Source: Monoplex corrugatus (lineage: Eukaryota; Mollusca; Gastropoda; Littorinimorpha; Ranellidae). From it: a stretch of 64,000 nucleotides of DNA. The DNA lies in assembly GCA_030674185.1 (NCBI GenBank), contig CM060306.1, positions 48,319,132 through 48,383,131 of the forward strand. Reading direction: 5' to 3'. Position numbers and translations under genes: made by a program. This document shows, piece by piece, positions 48,501 through 62,429 of the stretch; the first letter of the stretch is position 1, and each line of letters starts with the position of its first letter. Below the pieces are notes generated by a model. That model was not told where the DNA came from and did no database searches. It saw only the letters and a list, made by a program, of their open reading frames with translations.

Positions 48501-50397
48501 CCACAATATACCTCAATATATCTCAGACAGGATCCTGTCTATGAAAATAGCTGAGGGAAATACCACCACCGTCTATGCCCCATGTAATGACAGCTACACA
48601 GAAGAAGACAGACTACAGTTTCACAAAGAGCTAAAAGCCTACATGGACAGGACCAAAGACAGCAAAGAACTTATTGTAATGGGCAATTTTAATGGAAGGG
48701 TAGGAGGCAGTAGAGAACCATAGTATGGACATTTAGGCTCTTTCAGTTTCAGTGATCAGTTCTTACCAACAAATGCCTATCAATTAACATCAGGAAGAGA
48801 GGTCTTGAATATTATATAGAACCGATAATGTTATACGGTTGTGAGGTGTAGACAGTCAACAAGCAAAGTCAGAACAATATTGAGGCAGTCGAGATGTTGT
48901 TTCTAGGAAGAATGTTGAGAGTTCCATGGACAGCAAAGAAAACAAATGAGACAGTCTTGATGGACGCAGACACTAAAAAATCATTCATAAGGAAGATTAG
49001 GAAAAGACAGGCAACATTTATACCCTATTTTATGAGGAAAAGGGAATTAGAGCACCTGGTCACAACGGGCAAGCTGGAGGGAAAGATAGCACCAGGTAGA
49101 CCCAGGGAAAAAATTTTGGACAGACTTGAAGAGTGGCTAAAGACAGAGAGGGTGGAAGATGTGCTTGCAGCAACAAGGGGTAGAAACAGATGGAAGGCCA
49201 TGATCGCCAATGCATGTGGCAAGGCACTTGATGATGATGATGAGTGATCAGGACATTGAGTGTAACTTAAATGGCAAGACAACGCCTAACTTATGTGCTG
49301 AGCATGAACTCTTCATCACCAATACCTTCTTCAAACACAAAATCAATCATGTGAAAATGTGGTACTACTACTACTACTAGTGGACTGACTTAAGTCAAGC
49401 TTCTCAGACTGATTTCATTCTCACAAGGAAAAGCTCTTGGGTCACAATAAAAGATGTGAGAGCAATCCAAAACATCGTCACTGACACTGATCGCAAAATT
49501 GTTGTTATGCTGCACACATCAAGAAAAGTGATATCAAGTCCTCATCATACAGCTGAATAAGAAAATATGATAAACATGAAGAAAATGACTGAACTCAAGG
49601 CGAAAGTAATTTCAGATGTTGAAGAAGCTATCAAAATTTGCCAAATGAAGTTGGCCTGATAGAAAAAAAAAAAGGAATATTTTTCAAAAAAGAAATTATT
49701 AGCATTTTGGAAAGGAGATGTGGAACCAGAAAAGGAGGACAAGGAAGAATAAAAGATTGCTTGGTGGAATGATTCAATCAAGGAAGCCTTGAAAGTCAAG
49801 AAGAATTTATACAAAAAGTGGGTGAAATCAAACATGGATGAAGACTACATAGCCAACAGAAAAGCAAGAAGAGAGTGAAGAGAAAAGTCAAAGCTGCTGA
49901 AGATAAAACTTGGAAGAATTGTGGTGAACATCTGGCACAACTTTGCTAGCGGTCGTGGTCACCATGAGAACTTTGCAAAAGCGACACGAGCATGAGGATG
50001 AGCCATTCAATGCAACCACTACTATAATTTAGTATAAATGATAAAGAACAAAAGCCATTTTCTGACCCAAACAAAATTAAAGAGAAATGGAAAAAAACAT
50101 TTCAAGGACCTGTTGAATTCCATGAAGAAAAACAAAGTGATGAATTATTTAACTTATTTTAAGTCAAAACAATATGATGAAGAGGAGCCTGACATAATCA
50201 AAAGTGAAATCAAGGAAGTAACTGGACCAGATCAAATAACATCTGACGTTATCGAAGCATGCAGACAGACTGGCACAGCATGGCTACATAAGATTTTCAA
50301 TCAGGCATTGAAGGAAACAATAGTCCCTGATGACTGGCGAAAAGCAACTGTCACATCCCTATGGAAGAAAAAAGAGATGGGAGCATGTAAGACATAA
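48501..50397 (+). mobile_element. RTE-like LINE (endonuclease to RT start), interrupted by another LINE
   Basis: The plus strand encodes TTTVYAPCNDSYTEEDRL and VMGNFNGRVGG, part of an EEP endonuclease. After the inserted element at 48760-49242 the endonuclease resumes (DIECNLNGKT, CAEHELFITNTFFKHK, QTDFILTR, DTDRKIVVM). A linker follows, then the RT N-terminus (TGPDQITSDVIEACRQTGTA, VPDDWRKATVTSLWKKK) up to 50397. The RT catalytic part is missing. Stops and frameshifts are scattered throughout, so it is inactive. Confidence 0.8.
48760..49242 (+). mobile_element. 5'-truncated RTE-like LINE 3' end, inserted in another LINE
   Basis: It encodes only the RT C-terminus (SINIRKRGLEYYIEPIMLYG, MLRVPWTAKKTNE, KLEGKIAPGRPREKILDRLE) and ends in GATGATGATGATGA. 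AGTGATCAG flanks it at 48751-48759 and 49243-49251. Removing the insert and one repeat rejoins the host LINE frame (SFSDQ to DIECN). Confidence 0.88.
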
Positions 50398-50526
50398 CAG
50401 AAGGAGGTGGGGGGCACCTCACAATTAATTTTGCCCTTGGGCCTTCAATATTACTAGAAAAAGACCTCCACAATTCATGGTAAAAGTACCATGTAATGAC
50501 CCTCAGAGTTTTAACCAATGGGCAAC

Positions 50527-50530
<4 letters not shown>

Positions 50531-50602
<72 letters not shown>

Positions 50603-50622
50603 ACACACACACACACACACAA
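50531..50622. repeat. (CA)n microsatellite
   Basis: About 90 bp of CA repeats with one interruption. Confidence 0.95.
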
Positions 50623-50919
50623 CCACATATAACACATGAATGAAACAAAAATGACTAATGAATGGACACAAGATACAAGACACTTCATGACCAAATACAG
50701 ACATCATGCTCACTCTATTGACACTCACATCACATTCACTCTCATCCTCACACATAACATGGCAATTTCCCTCCTCCCACCTTCCCAAACCTCTGCAACC
50801 CCCACCACAAGATACTCACCAAAACACATATTCATACATATACATACACAAACTTAAAAGCACATAATGTGTCAGATTGGCACATCATAATCACAAGCCA
50901 ATGGCACAATTAACACAAA

Positions 50920-50921
<2 letters not shown>

Positions 50922-50973
<52 letters not shown>

Positions 50974-51111
50974 CACACAGTACTCACATCAAAATAATGC
51001 ATTTTAAGAAAACAAAATGGTATACACATACATGAACTCTAAAATACCAAATGGACATACAAGAGTAGTGCGCACACACACACACACACACAACACACAC
51101 ACACACACACA
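50922..51111. repeat. Two (CA)n microsatellites
   Basis: CA repeats at 50922-50975 and 51070-51111, separated by unique DNA. Confidence 0.93.
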
Positions 51112-53005
51112 CTACAAATACACACACAAATACACACACAACACAAGCACATGCACACATAAAGATACTGTAATAATATAAGTTATAACAAACAATCCAT
51201 AAACCAGTCAGTCAATCCACAAATCAGACTGTCAATCACTATGAACAATAGGGCTATAGATACACTCGGGTTAGCTGGACTGAGGAAAATATGGATGAAC
51301 AGACAGATGAATGACTTCAAGCTAACAAACAAACATATATACAGAAATGTACATTTTCTACTTTAATACAGCTTATACCTGTTTATTAAATTAATTTATG
51401 ATAACTGTAAATCAAGATTATTCATTCATTTAACATACTACACCATCCTGGTCAGGACTACAATCGAAAAAGTAAATTAGGAGAATCAAAATACACTTAG
51501 CCCTATAGAATTTCAAGGAACTCGCGCAAAGACCATGAATTACATAAAGCTGTTTAACACACTTTTTTTAAATCAACTTTGCGTGACATGTTCCAACAGG
51601 AATGACAGGGACTGAGTCAAATGAAGACAGACCAGAAATGAAAAGAGATCAAGACTGAAACTGTTAGTGTTAAACTAAAGTCAGCAGGTGTTTTTGGATG
51701 AATACCAAAATGCATGAACATAACAATCATTGCAAAGGTCATGGGAATGAGCAGGCAGTTCTTCAATTTCAAACAAGAGATGAAAGCTTATGTAAACAAC
51801 TGAGCTGGAGAAAAAATGTTTTTTCTTTCCACTTTGATAAAAATTAATGGAAAAATCAGATTATCATTTCAACAGAATGTATTTTTCCAGATGAAAACAA
51901 AACAAAACAAAAAAACTTCAGTCTTACCACTTCACCTGCATCATCAGAACCGATTTTCTGATAGCTCTGTCCAGAGGCATCATTACAATGTCATTATGAA
52001 GCACTTTAGTGTTTATATTTTCTTTTCTCCGGTTTTTTTACATACTTAAGTGGATAAAAAAAAAAATTTAAAAAGCAAAACACCTCCCCCCCCCCCCCCA
52101 ACCAAACAAATAAATAACAAAAACAATGGTTTTGTTGCCAATGGTTTTATTAACCTCCTGACTGCTGCTGATCATTTGTTTGTCACTAGCTAGACGAAGA
52201 ACTGTTTGCATGCAGGCTGGCCAGCTATGTTTATACTTTATATGCTGACAGAACCATTACCATGGACTCTAAATCTCATGTCTCGAGTTTAATACCTGCC
52301 CAAATCATGAAAATTGTTCCGTTCGCTGTCCATCTTCATTTACTGGTGCAATCGTTCTGGTGATATCATCCGTTAGATATTTCTTTGATTCTGTTCTCTC
52401 GCCCATCCTTTCCCTATTTCATGGCGCTGAGGGGTTTCGCAGGTTCAACTTCAAGACGTCTGTCAGATACTGGCAGATTTGAATGGAACAGATGTGGAAC
52501 TGTTCGAGTGCGATGAAACCCTCTTGAATAAACTCCGAACAAACTCCTGCATAGGGAACTCTTCCTTCCTTCTATGGGGTCATCAACTGATCGAGCATAA
52601 TTTTTTCTGCAGTTATCAACTTATCAACTAATCAAGTAGATCTAATGATCTCACGACTCGAAGAATGACAAGCTCAGAGCTGAACATAACAAACCCAATG
52701 CCGTTGTTACCACTTAATTTACCTGAAACAGGGCGAAACTGTTCGAAGGGTGAGACAGGTGTCACTAGAACTAGCCATGCACAACGACAACAACAGACCA
52801 ACGGATGATCACCATCGTCAGCAGCAACAGAAAAGCAGACATCAAAATGAAACAGGAAGTTTATTTCACTGTTCTCAGTAGACAACGCAGTTTGGCGAGA
52901 ATTGTTACAGAATAGCGGTAGAGCGACCCGGATTCACTTACATCCACATAGACATAATTCATCAATAATCGCAAATTATATCAACACGCACTTGTCCCAC
53001 ATCGA

Positions 53006-54001
<996 letters not shown>

Positions 54002-54460
54002 ACACACACACACACATCACTGGGCCCAGGACTACACACGCACATACAGGACCAACGCACTAACGAACAAATACACACATACACCCGCATACATAAACAC
54101 ATACCCACATCATCATCGATCATGATGATGTATGCATGTATGTACTACGCACAAACCAAAACTAAACACAACAACAACAACAAAAGAAGAGGAAGAAAAA
54201 GAGAGGATGCCAGTGGCTGGGAAACAGTCCAGCAGAATTGGCTGGGTAATAGGCAAGTCCAGAACCACAGACATATCACATAACGTGTCTGTGTCCAGAA
54301 CTGAGACCCTCCTAGACTGCTGTGTTACTACGGAGATCTACGTCCCTCGTGGGAAAGTCCATTGTTTCCAAAGCAGGTTACGCCACAGACTTATAAAAGA
54401 TTCGTTTTGTTCTGTGTAGAGCTCCTCAGACCTGCTGCTTGGGATGGCATCACACACCTT
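54002..54460. other. Intergenic
   Basis: CA-rich then mixed sequence. A 95-codon plus-strand frame (54132-54419) has no recognisable domain. Confidence 0.45.
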
Positions 54461-54634
54461 TCAACCCTTTGACTCCCGCACCCAATCGACCAACTGCAAA
54501 AACTTAACCCTTTGACTCCCCTACCCTATCCGCCAGCTTCCTGTAGGGTGAGGGAGTGTAAGGGTTAAGTTTTTGCTTCGCTATCATGACAATGAAGGGT
54601 GCGGGCGGACAGGCTGCAGAAGTCAAAGGGTTAA
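54461..54634 (+). mobile_element. TTAA-flanked palindromic MITE, copy 6
   Basis: Left TCAA and right TTAA. The outer arm CCCTTTGACTCCCGCACCC and an inner TTAA-CCCTTTGACTCCCC are clear. The inner hairpin loop is shortened. Confidence 0.8.
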
Positions 54635-54929
54635 GAGGTCTGTGGATGGCACTGAAGAAGAGAGGGGCATCCGCACATATGTAGAGCGACCCTGCCACTG
54701 CAGTCTTTTGTTGTTGTTGTTGTTTGGTTGTTTTTTTGTTTGTTTTTTGTTTGTTTTGCTCTTCACTTTCATTCATTCATTCATTCATTTATTCATTCTT
54801 TCTTTCTTTCATTTTCTTTCTTTCTTTCTTTCTTTCTTTTTTCTCTTTTCTGTTTTTGTTTGAGACTCATAGAGATCAGAAATGAAGTAGGTCTACAAAT
54901 GGAGAGGTTTGTGGTTTGTGGTTTGCTCA
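54635..54929. other. T-rich low-complexity sequence
   Basis: GTT, TTTG, ATTC and TTTC repeats. No gene. Confidence 0.6.
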
Positions 54930-55240
54930 ACAGGGATTCATCGCACTCAGGCAATTCCGTATACGCTCTACCCAAATCTCGCATCAGTTATCCAGACGGT
55001 AGACTGCCAGAGACTGTGCAATCCTATACGCTGGTAAGATCTTGAAGCGGAGAAGGGGAGAGAAAGGACCTAGGAAATACTCAACTGACAATACAAGAAC
55101 GATGGAAGAAGTAAGATGTGCAAACAGGCCAGATTCTAATGTATGCTGCTGGGACTGAACTCGAAACATCAGGTCTTGAGCCCATGTCAAAAGAAGCCAC
55201 TTAGCCCTGCGTACTTTTGCCGAGGTCATCAGAAATGAAA
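54930..55240 (+). repeat. Dispersed repeat (family 3), copy 2
   Basis: The order CGCTCTACCCAAATCTC, CAGTTATCC, ACTGCCAGAG, AGATCTTGAAG and CAGGCCAG matches 58905-59190. A GGGACTGAACTCGAAAC stretch is faintly B-box-like. Confidence 0.6.
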
Positions 55241-55285
55241 TAAGTCTATCAATGGCAAGAGGCCAGAAATATGATTGGCCTAACA

Positions 55286-56030
55286 AAGGAAGGAGATCAA
55301 AAATGTTACAGGCATGCCAAAGACACAAGATCAGAAACGTTACTGGCATGTCAAAGACAGGAGATCAGAAATGTTACTGGCATGTCAAAGACAGGAGATC
55401 AGAAATGTTACAGGCATATCCAAGACACAAGATCAGAAATGTTACAGGCATGTCAAAGACAGGAGATATCAGAAACGTTACATGTACAGGCATGCCAAAG
55501 GCAGGAGATCAGAAATGTTACAGGCATGTCAAAGACAGGAGATCAGAAATGTTACAGGCATATCAAAGACACAAAATCAGAAATGTTACAGGCATATCAG
55601 AAATGTTACAGGCATATCAAAGACAGGAGATCAGAAATATTACAGGCATATCAAAGAGACAAGATCAGAAATATTACAGGCATGTCAAGGACAGAAGATC
55701 AGAAATGTTACAGGCATATCAAAGACAGGAGATCAGAAATGTTACAGGCATATCAAAGACAGGAGATCAGAAATGTTACAGACATATCAAAGACACAAAA
55801 TCAGAAATGTTACAGGCATATCAAAGACTCAAAATCAGAAATGTTACAGCATATCAAAGACACAAACTCAGAAATGTTACAGGCATATCAAAGACACAAG
55901 ATCAGAAATGTTACAGGCATATGAAAGACACAAGATAAAAAATGTTACAGGCATGTCACAGACAGAAGATCAGAAATGCTACAAGTACGCCAAAGATACA
56001 AGATCAGAAATATTATAGGCATGCCAAAGA
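55286..56030. repeat. 34-bp minisatellite, open in three frames
   Basis: About 22 copies of GATCAGAAATGTTACAGGCA plus TGTCAAAGACAGGA. Measured spacing is 34 bp (55329, 55363, 55397). No plus-strand frame meets a stop for about 650-700 bp, because the 34-bp unit shifts frame each copy and none of its three readings contains a stop. A non-coding tandem repeat is the simplest reading. Confidence 0.93.
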
Positions 56031-56164
56031 CATGTTATTTAATGTCCATAGCAAATGTTACCCCAATTAACTGTGCATAAACAGCCATGGGAAAGTTGCA
56101 GAGAAATTCTAGTATAGTAGTGATATCGGTAAATGAATAAGTAAAAAGATAAATAAACAAATAC

Positions 56165-56505
56165 ATACACATACATACATACATACAGTCATACATACAT
56201 ACATACATACAAACATACGTACATACCTACGTACGTACGTACGTACGTACATACATACATTCATACATACATACATACATACATAATACATACATACATA
56301 CATACACACGTTACATACATACATAATACGTACATACATACATACATACATACATACATACATACATACATACATACATACATACATACATACGTACGTA
56401 CATACATACATACATACATACATAATACATACATACATACATACATACATACATACATACATACATACATACATACATACATACATACATACATACATAC
56501 ATGCA
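56165..56505. repeat. (ATAC)n tetranucleotide repeat
   Basis: About 340 bp of TACA/ATAC with TACG variants; locally self-complementary where TACG runs meet. Confidence 0.95.
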
Positions 56506-57208
56506 TACATGAATACAGATGGAAGAGCAGGAAAACGTCTAGTGACAGAGAGCTCCCAAACAACAGAACAAAAAGATGAAAAATTAAAACAAAACAAAAC
56601 AAAATAAATCAAATCAAATATGAAAAAAAAATATAAAAAACAAACAAAACATCAAAACAAATCAAGTTCTGAGAGTGCACACAAATGTAGAACAAAATTG
56701 TACTCAGTTCCGCCCCCCCCCCCCCCCAATACTTAACAAAGTTAATCACCCCCTTAAAGTAGGCATCTCCTTCTCTGGAACATGCCTCTGGAATACGGGA
56801 CATTATCCACCAGCTTAAAACCATGCACGTCGAAAGCTTCCAAAACATTTTCTGGAAATAATTATTATGAACAATCATTCCAGTTAAAATCCCTCTTCCA
56901 CACACTAGGTTGTTACACAAGCGATCATTTGAACATTGACATCCTCTCACCCTTATAGCTATTTGTTTGTTTTAATGCTGTTTGTTTTGATATTGATTCT
57001 GTCCTTTAAGTAATGAGTTTTGTTTCTATTCGATTTCTTTATTTTTAATGCATGCATTTTGTTTTTACGTTTGTGTTTATTGTAAGACTAGCTGTAATGA
57101 GTTCAGATCCATCAAAACCTAATCAGAACCTAATAATACTATACTTTAGTGATAAATCGTTTTCAAGTTTCAAGTCTGTCTTACTCTGTCTTTCACTATT
57201 TTTTGGTT
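56506..57208. other. Intergenic
   Basis: No gene recognised. It contains a 15-base poly(C) run at 56713-56727. Confidence 0.5.
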
Positions 57209-57452
57209 CGGTTTGGTTCAGGTTTTACGTCGACACCCACCTCAGGTGATATGGCCGACAGGGATAACCATCTCAGGGATTTGGGGGAAGTGGGACCTTC
57301 CTAATTTTTCCATACCGACACCACCAGAACAACAATGATGTTAAGAAGGGACGGTGAAAAGGCCAGTTTTAATATAGCGCACCCCGGGATTCAAACCCAC
57401 AACCATAAGCATGTGAATCCGACGCTCAAACCAACTGAGCTATCGGGGCCCG
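57209..57452 (-). mobile_element. tRNA-derived SINE (family 2), copy A
   Basis: On the minus strand it starts GCGGGCCCCGATAGCTCAGT and has A-box-like TAGCTCAGTTGGTTTGAG. The B box GTGGGTTTGAATCCC is about 55 nt in. The body ends TGGGTGTCGACGTAAAACC. The tRNA-like head is unusually well preserved. Confidence 0.82.
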
Positions 57453-57885
57453 CACTTTCACTAGTGCTCTTAGCAAATAAATATAGGCCTACAAAGAAAC
57501 GCACTGTACAACGGACATGAGTCATACGTACACATCCGGATGTCAGCCGAAGCCGAATTACTGGATCAGAGTCATATCAGGAGACTTTTCAAACCTAACG
57601 GCCCCTGTATGATGTGACTATAATCATTATCAACAGTCTTGGACCGTGAATATATACGTAGCATACAGCTGCTTTCATTTGTGAAAGTAACTAAGGTCCT
57701 ATCCGTTCTGTGCAACAGCCTATTTCAGCAGACCTATGGTCTCATACGACATACCAACAGTAGCCTACTATACTAGTAGTAGGGCCTATAATACATGGTA
57801 TAGCACTTGCCTTACACGTTAAAGTCTTACACACTTATCTTAGTCAACAACAACCTGGCCTATTCTGTTCATATAACTAGGCCAC
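57453..57885. other. Intergenic
   Basis: No gene or repeat recognised. Confidence 0.5.
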
Positions 57886-57901
57886 ATGGTGTGTGTGTAT
57901 G

Positions 57902-57972
<71 letters not shown>

Positions 57973-58060
57973 GTGTGTGGGTGGGTGGGTGTGGGTGAGT
58001 GTGTAGTGTCTGTGTGTGCGAATGTGTGTGCGTGCATGCGTGTGGTGCCAGTTTTTGTTG
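57886..58060. repeat. (TG)n microsatellite
   Basis: TG repeats followed by TGGG and TGCG variants. Confidence 0.95.
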
Positions 58061-58149
58061 TTGTTGTTTCTTTGTGTCTGTGTCTGTGAACAATGTAAAA
58101 CAATCTGCGTTACGCAGTTGACATCGTTCTAATTGCACAATTGAGTGTG

Positions 58150-58357
58150 CGTGTGAATGTGCGTACGTGTGTGTGTATGTGGATGCATGTTCGTGTATGC
58201 ATATGCCGATGTGTAGCCTATGTACGTACATGTATGTGTGTTTGTATGTGTGTCTGTGTGTGCACATGCGTGCGTGCGTGCGTGGTGTGTGTGTGTGTGT
58301 GTAAGCGTGTTTTATATGTGCTTGAGTGCTTGCCGGCGTTAGTGTGTGTGTGTGTAT

Positions 58358-58414
<57 letters not shown>

Positions 58415-58658
58415 TGTGTGTGTGTGTGTATGTGCGTACATGGCTAGTTCGTGTGTGTTTATGAGCCCAGTGCATGCGTGCTTATGTTCGTGTGTGTTTG
58501 TGTGCGTGTGCGTATGTGTGTGTGTTTGTTTATGTGTGTGTGTGTGCGCGCATGCGTGTGTGTGCACGTGTGTGTGTGCACGCGTGTGTGTGTATGTGTG
58601 TGGTTGTGTGTGTGTGTATGCATGTGATTGTGTACATATATGTATGTGTGAGCATGTA

Positions 58659-58726
<68 letters not shown>

Positions 58727-58740
58727 GTGTGAGTGTGTGT
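58150..58740. repeat. Degenerate (TG)n region
   Basis: About 590 bp of TG-rich sequence with GCGC, ATG and TTTG interruptions. Purest at 58340-58412 and 58660-58735. Confidence 0.92.
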
Positions 58741-58904
58741 GTGTACGCGCGCGAACGCCTTTTCTAGTTCTACCCGTCTCTTTGATACAACAAAATGGGC
58801 CAGGGAACTTTTCCCAGCTGTTTGTGCGCGAATTTTTCTTTCCATGAGTGTACTACGTGTGAGCCACAGGTTTCTATAGATCAGTTTTGAGTTTGGAATT
58901 GTTT

Positions 58905-59190
58905 CAAGAGGCGTTCGTCGTACTCACACAGCTCCATAAGCGCTCCGCCCAAATCTGTCGGCAATTATCTGACAGACTCCTCGAGCCAGCGCAAAACTTA
59001 CGATGCGCTGTTAAGGTCTTGAAATGGGGATGGGGGCCAGAAATACTAAGATGACATCACCAGAGTGATGGAAACACTAAGATGGGCAGCGCACAGGCCA
59101 GTTTGTTAATATTGCAGGCTGGGATTGAAGCTGAGATACCAAAAAAGAGGCTATTACCAGCCTGCGTAAAACACCATTGAACCCGTAACC
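58905..59190 (+). repeat. Dispersed repeat (family 3), copy 3
   Basis: It shares CGCTC..CCCAAATCTG, CAATTATCTGACAGACTC, TTAAGGTCTTGAAA and CAGGCCAGTTTG with the other two fragments in the same order. Confidence 0.6.
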
Positions 59191-59237
59191 CCTGCGTGAT
59201 GAGTATGGCGTTCTTACAGCTTAGCTAAAGGACTACT

Positions 59238-59426
59238 TTAACCGTTTGACACCCGCACCCTATCCACCACCTGCAAAAACTTAACCCTTTGACTTCCTCA
59301 CCCTTTCCACCAGCTGCAGGAAGCTGGTGGAAAGGGTGAGGGAGTCAAAGGGCTAAGTTTTTGCTTTGCCAGCATGGTTGACAAAGCAGGATGCTGGCGG
59401 ACAAGGTGCAGAAGTCAAAGGGTTAA
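59238..59426 (+). mobile_element. TTAA-flanked palindromic MITE, copy 7 (full nested form)
   Basis: TTAA at both ends and an inner TTAA-CCCTTTGAC...GTCAAAGGG-CTAA hairpin centred near 59316. The outer right arm is GTGCAGAAGTCAAAGGG. Confidence 0.88.
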
Positions 59427-59431
59427 TTAGA

Positions 59432-59910
59432 ATGGCAAGAAGAAGAAGAAGAAGAAGAAGAAGAAGAAGAAGAAGAAGAGGAACAAGAACAAGAACAAGA
59501 ACAAGAACAAGAACAAGAACAAGAACAAGAACAAGAACAAGAACAAGAACAATAAGATGAAGAAGAAGAAGAGAAGAAAGAGAAGAAAGAAGAAGAGAAG
59601 AAGAAGAAGAAGAAGAAGAAAGAAGAAGAAGAAGAAGAAGAGAAGAAGAAGAAGAAGAAAGAAGAAGAAGAAGAAGAAGAAGAAGAAGAAGAAGAAGAAG
59701 AAGAAGAAGAAGAAAGAGAAGAAGAAAGAAGAAGAAGAAGAAGAAGAAGAAGAAGAAGAAGAAGAAGAAGAAGAAGAAGAAGAAGAAGAAGAAGAAGAAG
59801 AAGAAGAAGAAGAAGAAGAAGAAGAAGAAGAAGAAAAGAAAGAAGAAGAAGAAGAAGAAGAAGAAAGAACAGAAAAAAGAAAAGAAGAACAAACAAGAAG
59901 AAGCGAATCA
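59432..59910. repeat. (GAA)n/(GAACAA)n purine tract
   Basis: About 480 bp, beginning 6 bp after the MITE. GAA triplets enclose an (AACAAG)n block at about 59482-59552. Pure purine on the plus strand for most of its length. Confidence 0.95.
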
Positions 59911-60049
59911 TGAAACAGCATTATAAAATACAGAATAAATCAATACACATACGCACGTGCGTAGTACCTCATACATGCGAAGTGACAACTTATTGTCATT
60001 ACACCACAAAATCACTTGTATTCCTAGTTGTTCTTATACTATCGATCAA

Positions 60050-60673
<624 letters not shown>

Positions 60674-60720
60674 TAATGTAAGTAGCAGCAGCAGTAGTAG
60701 TAGCAATATCACTGTTATTT

Positions 60721-61561
<841 letters not shown>

Positions 61562-61825
61562 TGATTTGGTTCAATTTTCACGTCGACACCCACCTCAGGT
61601 GATATGGCCGACGGGGATAACCATCCCAGGGAAGTGGGGGAAGAGGGGGGGGGGGAAGAGGGGGGGCCCTTATCTAATCCTATACTGACACCACCAGAAC
61701 AACAATGATATTAAGATGGGACAGTGAGAAGGCCAGTTTTGATGTAGCGCACCCCGGGATTCGAAACCACAACCATATTAACAAGTGAATCCGACGCTCA
61801 AACCAACTGAGCTACTGTGGTCCGC
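61562..61825 (-). mobile_element. tRNA-derived SINE (family 2), copy B
   Basis: It matches copy A at 57209-57452 along its length (TGATATGGCCGAC, CACCAGAACAACAATGAT, GCGCACCCCGGGATTC). A G-rich insertion lies at about 61640-61668. Confidence 0.8.
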
Positions 61826-62420
61826 TCTCTATGAAACACTGACACGACCAGAATGATTAAGAACAGATGGACAGTTAATTAATTTATTCCCCTTCACTGC
61901 CACGGTATATAGCCTTTTTTGCATTGCTGTGTGCCAGAGCAAATGTCTGCATTTTATGGTTGGTTCACTAAACTGCCCAGTATTCAGCCATTTATTGACA
62001 TATCTCTAACATGTTTTGCATGTTTTTTGGTTATACCCCTGGCTATGATGTGGTGTAAGTAGAACTTGATTTTATTGGTAATCATTTTGGAAGAGGTGGA
62101 TATAATGAACATTTTGTACAAAAAATGACAAATTCGGAACATAAACACAGTCTTTACAGCACATAAAACCACAGAAAACACTGGAAATTGATTGGTGCAG
62201 TTGTTTACTGAAGAACAGGACAAACATCTGGAATTCACATAACAGCCAGTAAATGTTTTTCTGTGCAGTACTCCATGCATACCTGGGGGAACCACAGTCC
62301 AGATGTAAACTTGATAAAATCTAGCTTTTTCAGTAGGTTCATTATTCTGTCCACTGCTCAGACATTTGCTGTGGTCGCTTGACTGGTTTAAAGGGATATA
62401 ACTGTCTTTACTGTGTCTGT
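61826..62420. other. Unassigned sequence upstream of the LINE
   Basis: A 170-codon minus-strand frame (62496-61984) lies here. It matches no domain I know and overlaps the LINE antisense, so I leave it uncalled. Confidence 0.4.
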
Positions 62421-62429
62421 TTCTTAAAG

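Larger units (their letters stand above)
50398..53005. other. Intergenic, AT-rich with CA tracts
   Basis: No recognised gene. It includes (CA)n at 50531-50622, 50922-50975 and 51070-51111, and a 13-base poly(C) run at 52087-52099. Confidence 0.5.

Noticed and set aside
55252..56018. Three overlapping ~220-residue repeat proteins
   Set aside because: All three frames are open because the 34-bp unit lacks stops; no independent sign of coding. Kept as a repeat and a finding.
57380..57452. A functional tRNA gene at the head of SINE family 2
   Set aside because: Boxes are tRNA-like, but the sequence continues into a SINE body shared with a second copy, and the acceptor stem does not pair convincingly.
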